DNA of 64,000 bases from Sambucus nigra. Its lineage: Eukaryota; Streptophyta; Magnoliopsida; Dipsacales; Adoxaceae. The stretch covers positions 124,001-188,000 of the forward strand of contig CASBWL010000042.1 in NCBI GenBank assembly GCA_949130495.1, read 5' to 3'. Under the pieces are notes generated by a model that worked only from the letters and a program-made list of their open reading frames with translations, did not search any database and had not been told where the DNA came from. A program made the translations under genes and the position numbers. Positions 1-10,823 of the stretch are shown piece by piece; position 1 is the stretch's first letter; each line of letters starts with the position of its first letter.

Positions 1-89
1 TGAAAAAAATAAATGTTTTATTGTGATTCGATGCTAAGAATGATATAAATTGATAGACAAGCCCTATCTTCAGTGTATTGTGTCTGGCC

Positions 90-745
90 AACTTTTACAT
101 GGAAAATGGGGATTGTTACACCAAGCCTTCCTCTTTTGAAGCAGGAAAGAAGTCTATTGCTGCTTCTTTTCAAGCTAAAAGTCTTGATTCCAATGCTAAG
201 GAGGAGGCTACTAAAAAAGCCAAAATCGATGCCGAGAATAATTTTAAATAGACTGTGGAGGAGCTTAAAATATCTGAAGCCAAATGCCTTGAAGCTTCCA
301 AATAGATTGCGACTAATCAAGATAAAGTTGTAGTTCTTGAGGTCTAACTTACCTCCATGTCTCAAAATCACTCCTTGGCCATTTAGAATATAGTTGATGA
401 TCACATCGCGACCCTTCAGAAGCTGGTTAGTAAACATGCTGCGACTTTGAAGATTACTGGTGAAGATTATGTAGCCAAGTTTAAAACTTCAAGAGATTTT
501 TTAGTTGGCTAAAATAAGGCATACATCCATGACTATAAAGATATGAGGGCCACAGAGTTGCTAAAAACTTCCTTGAGATGATGTCAATCACACCTAGTGT
601 GTGGAGGAGATAAAAGAGGCTGAAGAATTGTCCAAGGGGAAGAAGGAAGAGGCTATGGAAGCTACTGCCTTGGAGGCCTAAGGGACAGAGACGGGCTTGG
701 AAGAAGATAGTGGTGATAAAAAGTACGCAACCTTTTAGATAGTTT
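90..745 (+). pseudogene. Decayed coiled-coil coding remnant, retrotransposon-associated
   Basis: One reading frame across this stretch is rich in Lys, Glu and Ala (for example KEEATKKAKIDAEN and KEAEELSKGKKEEA) and looks like a coiled coil, but TAG and TAA stops interrupt it repeatedly. Most stops sit where CAG or CAA (Gln) would fit. The composition resembles the coiled-coil proteins often annotated in plants beside gypsy-type elements; that link is inference. No start codon, promoter or intact frame is visible. It could equally be an eroded host gene. Confidence 0.4.
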
Positions 746-1934
746 CGGAGGACTATTGTCTCTTATTTTGTTGAAAATTTTATTTTCAACATATTTCTAA
801 TGAGCAATTGAGTTTTTTTCCTTGATTAATGAAGCATGCTTTTAATTCCGAAGCCTTATAACTTGTAATTTGCTTTTCCTATCTTGCTTTATTCGCTTGC
901 CTAGATGTTTAAACTAAGCCTTTGTAGTCTTCAACATCTTATTACTTGAATTGCCGCTTGATTACTTATAGTCGCAACTCATTGCTTGCTTCTACACTTT
1001 TACTACTAAACTTGATTGTGGTCACGACTCTACAAGTTTTCTACATGTTTGCCTTGTAAAATCTTCGACCTTATCTTCTTCTATGATGAATGCGCTTGAC
1101 TAATGTCGTATCTTTAGTAATGTGTCATATCCAAAGGCTTTAGATAATAGTCTGCAACTTGAGGGGTACAATGCCCCTTAGGTTTTGGGCATGGTTTGTT
1201 GCCTTTTGGTGGCTGCAGACGTTAGGATGGTGTCTACATCTTCCATGGTATTCCTTTGCTACTGTCATCTCCTAACTCTTGAAATATTTAAAGTATGTTG
1301 AGGTATTATTTAGGAGCCTCCCCAAACCACTAAGGCTATGTTCTACAAGCCCCTAGTCTTGATGTCCAATTCTGGAGCTGGACCAGAGTCTCAGCCAGAA
1401 CCTCTAGAACGACATTCTTTCTAGTTGGGATCTCTATGCAAAATAAGTCTAATTTCTTATAACTTAGATTTTTCGTGGACTAAGTTTGATCGCTCTGATC
1501 GAAATCTTCACTTCCTATGACTTAGTTTTTTTTTTATTATAGATGAATCTACACCTCAAGTCTTTGTGGTCGTTGATAGGGTCTTTAGGAATTTCTTCCT
1601 CCCTAGCTACCGTCTTCTTGATCCTGAGGTCTTGGGCACCTCTGCGTCTACGGCCATTGATAGGGTTTTGGGGAATTTTTACCTCCCTGATCACGGTCTT
1701 CTTATAATTTGAAGAACCATAGCCTTAATATTTGTCTTGAGATGTGATTTTTGTTAGGTTTTTCGATAAACCTGTTGAACAAAAAATTGCGAGGGAATTA
1801 AAGAAATTTTCTAACTTTTCATTGATATGAACTTGAGGGAATACAAAATTAATTTTTCTGGCTATGGTATGGCTTTGTAATAATAACAAGTAAAATAGCA
1901 AAATCTCCCTAAAAATGTTTCAAGTTGCAAATTT
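746..1934. other. Non-coding stretch, no gene recognised
   Basis: AT-rich sequence with stops in all frames. It lies between the coiled-coil remnant and the gag remnant and is probably decayed retrotransposon DNA. Apart from the short tandem repeat at 1569-1725, nothing specific is visible. Confidence 0.45.
1569..1725 (+). repeat. Degenerate two-copy tandem repeat, about 80-100 bp unit
   Basis: The phrase TTGATAGGG ... AATTT ... CCTCCCT ... CGGTCTTCTT occurs twice in direct orientation, starting near 1573 and near 1659. The copies differ by several substitutions. It is most likely an old tandem duplication inside transposon sequence. Confidence 0.4.
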
Positions 1935-2420
1935 ATTGTTGCTCAGTTGAAGGTTGCGATCTTTATGAATCATCGTAGCATTCCTTGCCTGACAATTCTT
2001 TTGACCTCAATCTTTAGGCTTAGGCACTTGTTGGTTATATGATCATTGTCTTTGTGGAACTCACATCGCTTGCTTTCATCTCTCGTACTAGTAGGAGATT
2101 TTAACTTCCCTAGCCATTTGAGGAGGTTCTATTTTTTTATACTAGCCAAAATAGTTTCCAGGTTGCAGTTTAGAGGGGTGAACTCCTCATAGGGCCTTTG
2201 GGGACGATCACCATGCTTCCTCCTTTTCCTTTCCACTAGTTCAGCACCTATCCTCCTCTTAAAAGCAGCGTCCTTCGTCTTTATTTCATCATCTTTGGCC
2301 TTCAATGTACTGTGAAGGTTGCAGACTCGAGCATAAAAATTATCCGTCCAAGGAGGTTGATTTAGCCTTAGATTGAGGTTTGACCTTCATAATGATGGTT
2401 GATGCACCTCATCAAGTGCG
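1935..2420 (-). pseudogene. Ty3/gypsy gag remnant (minus strand)
   Basis: On the minus strand a frame contains the motif RCEFHKDNDHITNKC (about 2028-2075), followed by SLKIEVKRIVRQG. This CEFH-x(3)-DH-x(3)-C arrangement is typical of the zinc-knuckle-like C-terminal part of gag in plant gypsy elements. Upstream on the same strand are YEEFTPLN and a Lys/Arg-rich linker (RKRRKHGDRPQRP), also typical of that gag. At least one frameshift (near 2140) and stops break the frame. Together with the PBS-like site and LTR at 3.6-4.3 kb it forms a 3'-truncated gypsy element read right to left. The clade (Tat-like) is inferred. Confidence 0.75.
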
Positions 2421-3620
2421 ATACGTATTTAGTTTATTATTTTCCTAATCTTGAGTTGCCTTCCATGACGCCTATCTCTAAATAGTTAGTTATTTAGAAA
2501 ATATTTTCTCTGAGACAAACTAAACACAGAGACAAACTAGAGACAAACTAAACACAGTGAGAAATCTAAGAGTCATAGAGTAAGCAGAATCAAACAGTGA
2601 GCTGGCATTAATAGTGAGATGAGGCCTATTCCATGGAGGTCGTGACCTGTTAGGAAAATAAAGGATGAGGTCGTGGTTTTTTTCCTTTACAAGGAGATTT
2701 TGCACTGCGATTGGTATAATCTAACATGGTTTCCTCCTGAGGTGACTCCACTTGGTGGGCAATTTACCGAAAGCATGCCTTTGGACAGAATAGTAATTTA
2801 AAAATTAGTAAAATAATCTCAACTTATCTCTGGCGGTTTAACAGTCCCCAAGGCAATAACCCCATCGTATTTTTCCAATAGAATCATCGGCTTTAAATCT
2901 TACGAGTTACGACCTAGCCTTGTGCAAGTTAACACGACCTTTAAGTCATAAAACATGTTATGGTTTTTTTTAATCATTTAATGGCATCTTTTGGTCTAAA
3001 GGAAAATAATTTTATATTAAGAAATGTTAAAAAATCCAAAAACATGAATTTGGCTTAAGTTATTACCACTAGGCCGCGGCCTATAAAATGACAACATGTA
3101 AGGCCGTGGACTTATGGGGCAGAATGTAAATTCTAGCCCAGATTTTTCCCAAAAGTGATTCTCCACCCCCCCCCCCCACCCCCACCCCCCAAGAATTAGT
3201 CTAAAATTCTTTAAGGTGTTAATTCAAGGAAATAATAAGCCCTTATGTGTAAAATATCATAAGTTTCGTATCAAATAACTAATATAGTTCATAACATGGT
3301 AAAAATGCCTAAAAGTGTAGAGAAAACAAGAATATATGTTCATCTCTAGTTCACAGTCTTTATAAGGTCGTGGCCTGTCAAGATTCTTAGCAGAATTTAG
3401 ACATGGGAACATCACGTGGGGATATGAATCTGCCTGGGAAAACCCAAATAGGCTTAAGAAAACAGATCTGAAAAGGTGATGATACCCTAAACGGGGTTTA
3501 TATGAAAATATCGGCCTAAGAACCAAGATCTCACACATAGAATGTAGATCTGGGATCCTTATGGAGGAAATAAGGCATAATTGACCCAATAAGTGAGAAA
3601 ATTAGTATAGCACCTCATTT
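2421..3620 (-). other. Leader / 5' gag region of minus-strand gypsy element, non-coding now
   Basis: This lies between the PBS-like site (3621-3636) and the recognisable gag. No open frame of note remains. It contains a C-rich low-complexity run (3162-3190) and several copies of a GGCCGCGGCC-like palindrome and its CG-to-TG/CA variants (near 2637, 2670, 3073, 3100 and 3365). Confidence 0.4.
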
Positions 3621-3636
3621 TCCACAGATGATGCCA
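3621..3636 (-). promoter_or_regulatory. Primer-binding-site-like sequence of the minus-strand gypsy element
   Basis: The minus strand reads TGGCATCATCTGTGGA. This resembles the TGGCGCCGTCTGTGGGAA sequence found just inside the 5' LTR of many plant gypsy elements, with C-to-T type differences. It lies between an LTR-like block and gag in the right order and orientation. Confidence 0.5.
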
Positions 3637-4290
3637 AACTGTTATTGTATAAAAATGATTTGCCAAAGTAAATCATACCGTCAAAGCTATACAAAATAGT
3701 CAAAGTATAGAAAATAGAGTAAACGAGATATAAAAGAGAGACAACATAAGATTTAAAGTGGTTCGGTTGTGACAATAGGCCTACATCCACTATTGTGCAT
3801 TATTTTCATTAGATGTCTACATTAAATACCAGTTGAAGGCCTACAATAAGAGATAAGTAGGCTAATTGTATAAATATACACATTTTGTGCTATAGAGGTT
3901 GCGGAATCTGTAGTGATGATAGGTAGAGGCCATGGCTATCAGTGTCTCAGTTCACCTGAGCAGAAGTGTCGAGATAAGCTAGAGAGATTTGGGCAGAGCT
4001 TCGCTACCCATATATTGCTTGTCAGATGAATATGCGAGGACCTGTATTTATAGTAGTTGGTGAGGGTGTCACGTGCATAATGCATGTGACATATGGATAA
4101 GTATTGATGAGATGGAATCTTTCTATAAGGTGCATAATGCATGTGACATATGCATAATTCATGTGTTCAGACAACATGAAAAACAGCAGAAGTTTATGAA
4201 TCCTTGTCATGAAATCTAAATTATTATTACAGATCCAAAGTATGAGACTTTGAAATTCTGGATAAGGCTCCATATTATTCTATTTTAAAC
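3637..4290 (-). mobile_element. 5' LTR-like block of the minus-strand gypsy element
   Basis: The minus strand carries a TATA box (TATAAATA, at 4044-4051). The downstream U5-like part contains CCGAACCACTTTAAATCTT, wording common in plant LTRs. The PBS-like site follows directly. The outer (right) boundary is not resolved. A tandem ATGCATGTGACATATG motif repeats in the U3-like part (4076-4170). Confidence 0.5.
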
Positions 4291-4394
4291 TTGGTGTTTT
4301 AAATAATTAGTTCTTATAATGACTTAAGAATATTACTTTTCAAATCTAATTATCGTTATTATCATAATTTAATCAATAGTTCAATAATCTACTA

Positions 4395-4606
4395 CGCCCT
4401 CCGTCCAAAATTAATAGTTGTTGTTTCGAAAGTCAAACATTTTAAGAAAAATATGCACTTCCAAATTTATTCCAAAATACCTATGAATGCAAGGCATGCA
4501 CTTAAATCATGACTCATGGGTATTGTTGCGATGGATAACTTTGTAATCTCACTTAATTTTATATAATATTTTAAGAAACACGGCTATTAATTTGGGATGG
4601 AGGGAG
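4395..4606. mobile_element. Stowaway-like (Tc1/Mariner) MITE, 212 bp
   Basis: The terminal inverted repeats are CGCCCTCCGTCCAAAATTAA on the left and the complement of CTCCCTCCATCCCAAATTAA on the right, flanked by TA/TA target duplications (4393-4394 and 4607-4608). This is the classic CTCCCTCCGTCCCA terminus of plant Stowaway-type elements. It has no coding capacity. Relatives occur at 30602-30791 and 41888-42112. Confidence 0.85.
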
Positions 4607-4608
4607 TA

Positions 4609-5469
4609 TTATTTATAAGAATTTTCTAAATCTATTACATAAAATTATTATAATTTTGTAGGTTCAAGATATGTGATCATCAAATATCCTCCCTCTCATG
4701 TTTATATTCTGATACTAACAGGGATTGGGAATATAATTAACCTATATCATAGACAAAAATGAGGAACCCATCCTCTCTGTTGAGTTGGATACATCACATC
4801 ATATATGCAAGTGGGTGGACATATTTATATTGACATAATTGGAACCCATTCTCTCTGTTGAGGGGCCCATTCTAGTACCGTGACAATAATGAAATTATGT
4901 CTTATTGACATATTCAGATGCAAGTTCAGAGAAGAACAACTATTCATTGAGTAATAATAATACACATTCTACTTCTCAGGATCAAAGACGTAGTGCACCG
5001 AGATATGAGTACCTGTTTAGTGGGGGGAAGGTTGCAAAAACCCTAATATTTTGCAATTATGAAAATAGAGAGCTTTTGAGGATTTAAAAGTCAGCTTAAA
5101 TTTTAAACGAAGGCTTTAAATTGGAAATACAAACTTTCAATTGGATATCTAAAATCACCTCCAAGTATTAAGGTGACAAAGTTCTTATTATTTAGGACAT
5201 TCTTGGTGAGGAGACTCCAACATAAAATAGATATATACTCTATGAAGGTCTTTCGATGTGATAAAACAATTGCATACACCCAAACAGGTGAAATAATTTC
5301 AAGGGGACTTGGAGATTCCCAATAGTGATGAGAGATATTCAAAGAACTATCCCTTGAAAGCTTGGAAGTAAATTGCCTTGGCCGTCAACAAATATATATA
5401 CAGAGCAAATACAAAGTAACATCAAGTTTAGTAAAACATTATTATTGCCACAAACAACATTAGAGATGA
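4609..5469. other. Non-coding stretch, no gene recognised
   Basis: AT-rich sequence between two MITEs. The phrase GGAACCCATCCTCTCTGTTGAG is present twice in near-identical form (about 4763 and 4841). Short open frames at 4905-5087 (+) and 5103-5342 (-) have no recognisable family or start context. If the EH gene extends left, this would be part of its second intron. Confidence 0.4.
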
Positions 5470-5705
5470 GGGCCTATTTGATAGGCAATATTTGCCATGA
5501 CAAATTTGAAATATTCTATATTTCCATCTTTTAATCTATTTGATTGCCCAGATTTACCTTCGCAAATTTTTTCAAATTTACCTTGGCAATTTTTTTCAAA
5601 TTTGCCTTGAATACAACCCGGTAATGCAATCTTTGGACATTTTCTGAAAAATATTTTCTCTGAGTGGCTTGAAAAATTTTCCACCCACTCCAATCAAATA
5701 CACCC
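5470..5705. mobile_element. Tourist-like MITE with internal tandem repeat
   Basis: The left end GGGCCTATTTGAT and the right end ATCAAATACACCC form an imperfect terminal inverted repeat, flanked by TGA and TAA (a possible 3-bp target duplication). Inside, a CAAATTTACCTTGGCAATTTTT-like unit of about 23 bp is repeated three times (5549-5612). It lies in the presumed second intron of the EH gene. Confidence 0.5.
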
Positions 5706-5849
5706 TAACAGTTTTGGAAGATAGACAGAGGAGTAAAGAAAGAAAGAGGGACAGAAATACCAAACAGCAAAGTTCTCAAAATCAGCCAAACCATAAATAC
5801 ACATAAATGAACAAAACACAAAAATAAATGAAGGCAAAAAGATTTATAC

Positions 5850-6972
5850 CTCTTGGCAGTCTCCAGCTCAAGAATAAATTCCGTGCCTGCTCGCCAGTGA
5901 GTTTTCCATCTCTGTCACTATCCACTTCCACAAACACTTTCATATACTTCTGAACACCAGCGCGTCATTTTTGGCCACGAATGTTGTGGCTGGTTAGTAG
6001 TAGCACCTCCAACCCCGACTGATATTCCTGATGATACGGGTGAGGAGGTAATTTGATTTGAAACATTTTGGTCCGGTTTCGAAGATGGCTGGGCCTGCCA
6101 CGGTTGACTCCCAGTAGACTGCCTTGTGAAGGCTGCAATGAGCCCAGTGGGTCAGGCTTAACCGAAGATTGGGGCCCACTAGTTGCTGGACTAATAACCG
6201 AAGAGGTAGAAGAGGCAGGTGCAGAAGAAGCCTGCTTCGGTAATGGCCGGGTGACAGAGAACACATCACCTCCAAACATTGGATCAGAACCAAACCCATT
6301 TCCAGAACCAACTAAGGGCGACGTTGGGCGTGGATCTTGCGGTTTTGGTGGGGCCATCGAAGGGCTAGTTCCTCTGTTAGGGGCCTGTGATGTTGCAATA
6401 TTAGTAACCCCACCAGGCCAGCTGCTTGAAATGTTGGAATTTGGAAGACTGGGACCCGTCAAATTACCTCCCCTGGGATCGGTACCCATAACACCCTGAG
6501 GAGGACGAGAAGGGGTACCAGTAGGTATTTGAAAGGATGGCCTCATTGACTGATTACCTTGAGACGGGAAATATTGCTAGTTCATACTTGCATTTGGAGG
6601 CACTTGTCCTCTGAAGCCAAAACTTTGAGAAGCCGGTGGTGGAACTGTGCCCATTTGTGCACCAATATTTTGAGAAGCCGTTGGTGGAACTGTGCCCATT
6701 TGTGCACCCATATTTTGAGAAACCATTGGTGGAACTGTGCCCATCTGAGATGGTGCACGAGGGGTCATTGAGTTTGGCTGAGGTGCAGGGGTGGCAGCAA
6801 GATTAATTTTCGGAGCAGAGATTTTTGATGAAGCGGGACCATATAGTGCTGCCTTGACAATATCTGGTGTTAATTCTCGCTTACTTTGGGCCACGGTTAC
6901 AAGTTTAAGAGCATTATAAAATTCGGCACGGCCAAGGTAACCGGTACTTCTCGGATCAGCATGCATCCATAT
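5850..6972 (-). pseudogene. EH-domain gene exon 2: end of EH1, linker, start of EH2
   Basis: The minus-strand reading begins IWMHADPRSTGYLGRAEFYN and continues through VTVAQSKRELTPDIVKAALY, a hallmark of plant EH/Pan1-like proteins, then a Pro/Ser/Gly/Gln-rich linker. A TAG stop replaces a codon at 6577-6579 (CAG would restore Gln). One frame slip lies near 6095. A second near 5962 precedes the EH2 start VQKYMKVFVEVDSDRDGKLT, whose EF-hand loop is recognisable. The exon ends with LPR at a GT donor (5849-5848), in the phase that lets EVLKQVW follow in homologues. That next exon is not found in 1-5849. Confidence 0.85.
6623..6750 (-). repeat. 45-bp coding tandem repeat in the EH linker (about 3 copies)
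   Basis: On the minus strand a 15-residue unit around QMGTVPP-x-x-SQN-x-GA occurs about three times in frame. It is an in-frame expansion of the disordered linker, which suggests it arose while the frame was still open. Confidence 0.7.
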
Positions 6973-7714
6973 CTGCAATCAAATAGAACAATATGATAAG
7001 CACTCAATCACATGTGCCAAACTCAAATAGCTTAATGTTTCTCTTCAATAAAAATGCCCTTTTGTTTCACAGAAAAAAAGGAGAAAACATAATTAAATAA
7101 ATAAATCCAATCAAAGGAGGCTTCTTATGAGTAATCCAAGCAATCCCATGAAGACGAGTGATTATCATCCCAATAACAAAAGAGCTCTACTGTTTTTCAA
7201 AGCACATGTAATATATAGTTATTATTTATATTGAAGGACAGCTTTGTAGAATTAGGATCCTTTTACAAATGCATGATTCCAAATGGACGAATAAGTATCA
7301 CAATTGTGCTAGCTAAGTCTAGCTCAGCCCAAGAGGCGCCATAACATCAGCACTGGGTTCACAGCTCCAAGCTGTAACCAAGTCAACCCCAGGCTAGCAA
7401 GACTTTTATGTGTGTATGTGACCGGGGGGGGGGGGCGGGGGCTGGCTGGCTGGAAACCTGCCAGGAACCAAAAGGGTATGTGAACTGAAAGGCTAGGATG
7501 CATGGTGAGGTTGCAATATGACATGTCCAGGACAGTGAAAGAGTTGGCACCATCGCACTGCAAGGAATACCACCTTGGCAGCCATCTGGCATCAAAGGAT
7601 AAACCCAGCCAAATTCGTACAAAAGTACAGGAAATTGGCCACCAGCTGCATAGATTTACTCCCTACAACCTTCTACCCCGAGCACCTGGCCCGGGACAGG
7701 TTCTCTTTTGTTGC
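6973..7714 (-). other. Residual intron 1 sequence of the EH gene
   Basis: No gene is recognised. It contains a G-run (about 7423-7438) followed by a CTGG repeat. Short open frames on both strands at 7324-7714 show no family signature. Confidence 0.45.
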
Positions 7715-7867
7715 TGTTGGATTTTGTGTTATATTAATATTGTTCCTTTTGTATTGAACGCTCCATATTTTTGGCCTTAGTTGTGTAGGCTTAACTTTGT
7801 AGTCTCTCGAACCTTCTAGAATCGAAAGTATTATTGGGCTCTCAATCAGAAAAGCCATCACATCACA
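7715..7867 (+). repeat. Left LTR of the copia element
   Basis: It starts TGTTGGATTTTGTG and ends CATCACA, the TG...CA form of LTRs. It matches 9996-10106 over about 110 bp with scattered differences. Confidence 0.65.
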
Positions 7868-7877
7868 GATTAATTTT

Positions 7878-7888
7878 TGGTGTCAGAT
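7878..7888 (+). promoter_or_regulatory. PBS-like site of the copia element
   Basis: TGGTGTCAGAT resembles TGGTATCAGAGC, the initiator-Met tRNA primer site of plant copia elements. It lies about 10 bp inside the left LTR. Confidence 0.5.
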
Positions 7889-9229
7889 ACAAAAACATTT
7901 TCCTATCCCCATAGCCCCTCTTTTGCCCTAATCCAAACCCTAATTCGTCACTTTTGAACCCCCTAGGGTTTATTCTTCATCGCAAGGCAACACATTACAC
8001 TTCCATTTTCGAACTGCTTTAGCTCCTCATACCTCATTCTTGGTCATCGCACCCGCACAGCTTGGTGCAATAGCTGAGGTGCTCTTGTAGGTCGCCTATA
8101 TCTCCCTTTTAGGGTTTCATCTTTGTTCTTACTGTGTTCTTGATTCGTGAACTGGTTCTCTAGGGTTTCGACCCTTCGCGATCTGATTCTTGGTTGAGTG
8201 AACTAGATGTACCCCCAAATCTAGGGTTTCAACCATTGTAGAGGCTCAAACTATAGGATTTTTTCTGCCCTGGGGTTCGACAGAGATCTAGGGGAATCGG
8301 CCCCAGTTTTTTACCCTTTTAGGATTTCAATTTTAAAGAGGATGTGTTAAATAGCTATTGTTCATCCAAATTCTGGGGCCTGGGCCGGTTTGTTCGGCGG
8401 CATTTGGTGTTGATTTTCTGTGTTTCCAGCTGTTTGGGGGTGATTTTTCATCCTTGCTCGGTGTTTATCGTGCCGAATTTTCTGGTATTTTCGGATCTGT
8501 TATTTTTCCCGTTGATTTCGGCCATTTATCGAGACAATTATGGGTGAATCATGGTCCAGAAAGGACCCGGATTCAATGGGTCACCAGTCTCCTCAAGAAT
8601 GGGCACAGTTTTGCTTCGGGATCCCGTTCTAGTGACGGAAAGATTGTTTGTCCTCACCGTGGTGCCACATGAAACACGAGCTATATTGGATTCATCTCGT
8701 ATGGCAAGATTTGCCAATACCACTTGTCCTCGGGCGGCTCATCTGTCATTTGCTATCGATCCTTTTCCCGAGTGGATAATGCGTCAATAATTGGGTTCTC
8801 TCACTACTAAGGTCGGATTCTCTAAGGCCACTGTCATCATTACTTCAAGTACCCCCTCTACTTTTCATGTTAGGGCCGAGCCACTAATCGCATGATGCAT
8901 GAGTCGTCCTTGATTTCCTCACCCACCATTCTCATTTGACCGTATGTTTGTCTTGAGACGACTCTCGTGCGCGTATCCATAACAAGGGGATGTGTGCTTG
9001 TCTTCCCATCATACCACCCAACAAGCATTGAACCACCTCATGAGATGGCAATTTTTGCGCTATGTCACCCCATTTTGATCCGCAATATATGGGCAAAGAT
9101 CCCTTTCTAATTAAATTGAGACCAAAACTCATTAGAAACCTACTCACCTGCAATATAGGATTGAATAGTACAAAACAATCTTAAATTGAAATTTAGTCAT
9201 TTGAAAAAATTGAACACACAAGGGGAGGA

Positions 9230-9985
9230 CTTCATCTCATGGAAGAGCAAAAAGAAGGCGATCGGTATTCTCAAGCTCTTCAACCGGGGCTAAATACCGT
9301 GCGATGGCTCAGGGTGCGTGTGAGCTTTTGTGACTTATTCGATTGATTTGGGGGGAGTTGGTGATGTAAACAGTGTCAATGGCATACAAAGAAATTGCAC
9401 TCAAAACAAAAGCAGAAATACTCAAAGTATATATTATGGGAATGATTTCCCTAAATGGGGTATTACACTATTTATAGGCCTAAAGGAAGTATCTAGAAGA
9501 GCTTACACACTGAGGAATGCTAACATCCATATTATGTCATGGGTGACATAACTAAAGGTTCCCACCATGAAATCGCATAGTCTATAACATTCTTATTACA
9601 CAATACTTATTATATCCCTTACTAATCATCTAACTACTATCAACCAACAATAGAGAAAAATACAAAAATGGACAATTACAAAATAAAACCTATCAAATTT
9701 GAGAAAGACAAGAATCTGCCCTTATGGGCACATTAATTGGGCTTTATGTAAAAAGAATCATTAGAGCTATTTTGTGAAAATAAGTCTCCCTTTATGCTTG
9801 CATCCGATTCCATGCTTCATGAGAGGACGAAGAATGTGGAGGTTGACATTCACTTTATTGGGGAAAATGAGGTCTGCATCATTCAACCAGCTTTTATCCC
9901 TTCTTCGGATCTCACCAAATTTTTCGAGCCTTCTTTTCGATCTTTTATTGCCAAGCTGGACTTGATAAATATCTTTACTCCAGCT
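9230..9985 (+). pseudogene. copia RNase H C-terminal remnant, split by an insertion
   Basis: Around 9268-9345 a frame reads KYRAMAQGACELL followed by TGA, where Trp is expected (family consensus AEYRAMAQGACELLWL). The reading resumes near 9758 with LFCENK, then MLHERTKNVEVDIHF (about 9812-9856) and, further on, LINIFTP (9963-9983), the usual end of copia pol. About 370 bp (9362-9733) of unrelated sequence separates the two parts. The differences from consensus are mainly G-to-A or C-to-T. Confidence 0.75.
9362..9733 (-). mobile_element. Possible solo LTR inserted in the copia RNase H
   Basis: The insert starts TGATGTAAAC and ends near GGGCA. Read on the minus strand it has a TATA-like CCTATAAATAGTG (about 9468-9480) in mid-element, as an LTR would. 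No target-site duplication could be identified, so the identity is tentative. Confidence 0.35.
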
Positions 9986-9995
9986 TTTGGGGGAG

Positions 9996-10106
9996 GGTTG
10001 GAAATTGGAATTCGTGTTATATTCGTATTGTTCCTTTTGTATTGGCCCTCCATGTTTTGGACCTTAGTTGTGTAAGCTTAGATTTTCAGTTTCTCGAACA
10101 TTCTTC
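9996..10106 (+). repeat. Right LTR of the copia element, truncated
   Basis: It matches the left LTR from its start to the CTCGAACATTCT region, then stops and passes directly into gypsy protease coding sequence. The last ~40 bp of the LTR are missing. Confidence 0.6.
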
Positions 10107-10450
10107 ATTCTGCCCCTAATGCCAAGGAAGCTGAGAAGACCGAAGACTGCTATGTTACTATTGATGATAGAAATGCCTATGTGCTTTTTGATTCCGGGAC
10201 CATACACTCGTTTGTATTCACCACTTTTGCACGAAAAATGAAGGATAGGTCACAAACCTTAAACCCTCCTTTAGTAATTGACACCCGATAGGAGTATCAT
10301 GTGAGGCCACGATAATCTATGGGGGATGTGTCATGGAGATTGGGGAGCAGAATTTTGAGGTTAGCCTAATTCCCTTAGAGATGGAAGATTTTTATGTCAT
10401 CTTAGGAATGGATTAGTTGTCCACCCATTTTGCTAAGATAGATTGTGCTA
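10107..10450 (+). pseudogene. gypsy aspartic protease remnant
   Basis: The frame reads NAYVLFDSGTIHSFV, with the catalytic DSG triad variant of plant gypsy proteases. Later ILGMD is followed by TAG where Trp is expected, then LSTHFAKIDC. Several further stops are present. Confidence 0.75.
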
Positions 10451-10583
10451 CGGAAGCAAACGTTAAGGATGTGGTTAGTTTCACGGAAGCAAAACCCATG
10501 AGAAAGCCTTTGTTAATATCATCCTTGAGGGCTAGGAAGTTGATTAAGGGAGGGTGCACGGATGATTAGCGAACGTTAAGGAT

Positions 10584-10823
10584 GTGGAGAAGACCGCGGC
10601 CACTTTAGCAAATGCCCCCGTGGCCGCGACCTATAGTGACGTATTCCCCGAAGAATTGTCCGGATTGCCCCCGGATAGAGAAATTAAGTTTACCATCGAT
10701 TTCGATCTAGTGCCAGAGATCGTGCCCAATTCTAAGGCACCCTATAGAATGGCCCCCGCGGAGTTGAAAAAATTGAAGGAACAGCTGGAGGATTTGTTAG
10801 GTCGCAGCTTTATTAAGCCTAGC
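10584..10823 (+). pseudogene. gypsy reverse transcriptase, N-terminal segment
   Basis: [20 protein letters not shown] and [19 protein letters not shown] are the standard entry into the plant gypsy reverse transcriptase. The frame continues to IKPS, where the hAT insertion begins. Confidence 0.85.

Larger units (their letters stand above)
7715..10106 (+). mobile_element. Ty1/copia element, internally deleted, in the EH intron
   Basis: Components in order are a 153-bp LTR (7715-7867), an iMet-type PBS-like site (7878-7888), a decayed internal region, the copia RNase H C-terminus (9230-9985, itself interrupted), a G-rich polypurine tract (9989-9997) and a right LTR cut short at about 10106. The internal part 7889-9229 has no recognisable reverse transcriptase or integrase, so most of pol is deleted. 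Short frames at 8344-8790 are not assignable. The right LTR runs straight into gypsy protease coding sequence, so the junction is a truncation rather than a clean insertion. Confidence 0.7.

Noticed and set aside
6068..6499. Plus-strand open frame of 143 codons
   Set aside because: Shadow of the minus-strand EH exon, whose family motifs, splice sites and repeats are clear.
10457..10586. 19-bp direct repeat GCAAACGTTAAGGATGTGG as a target duplication
   Set aside because: The intervening 92 bp lack transposon ends, and 19 bp is not a known duplication length; it is probably a local duplication in decayed pol.
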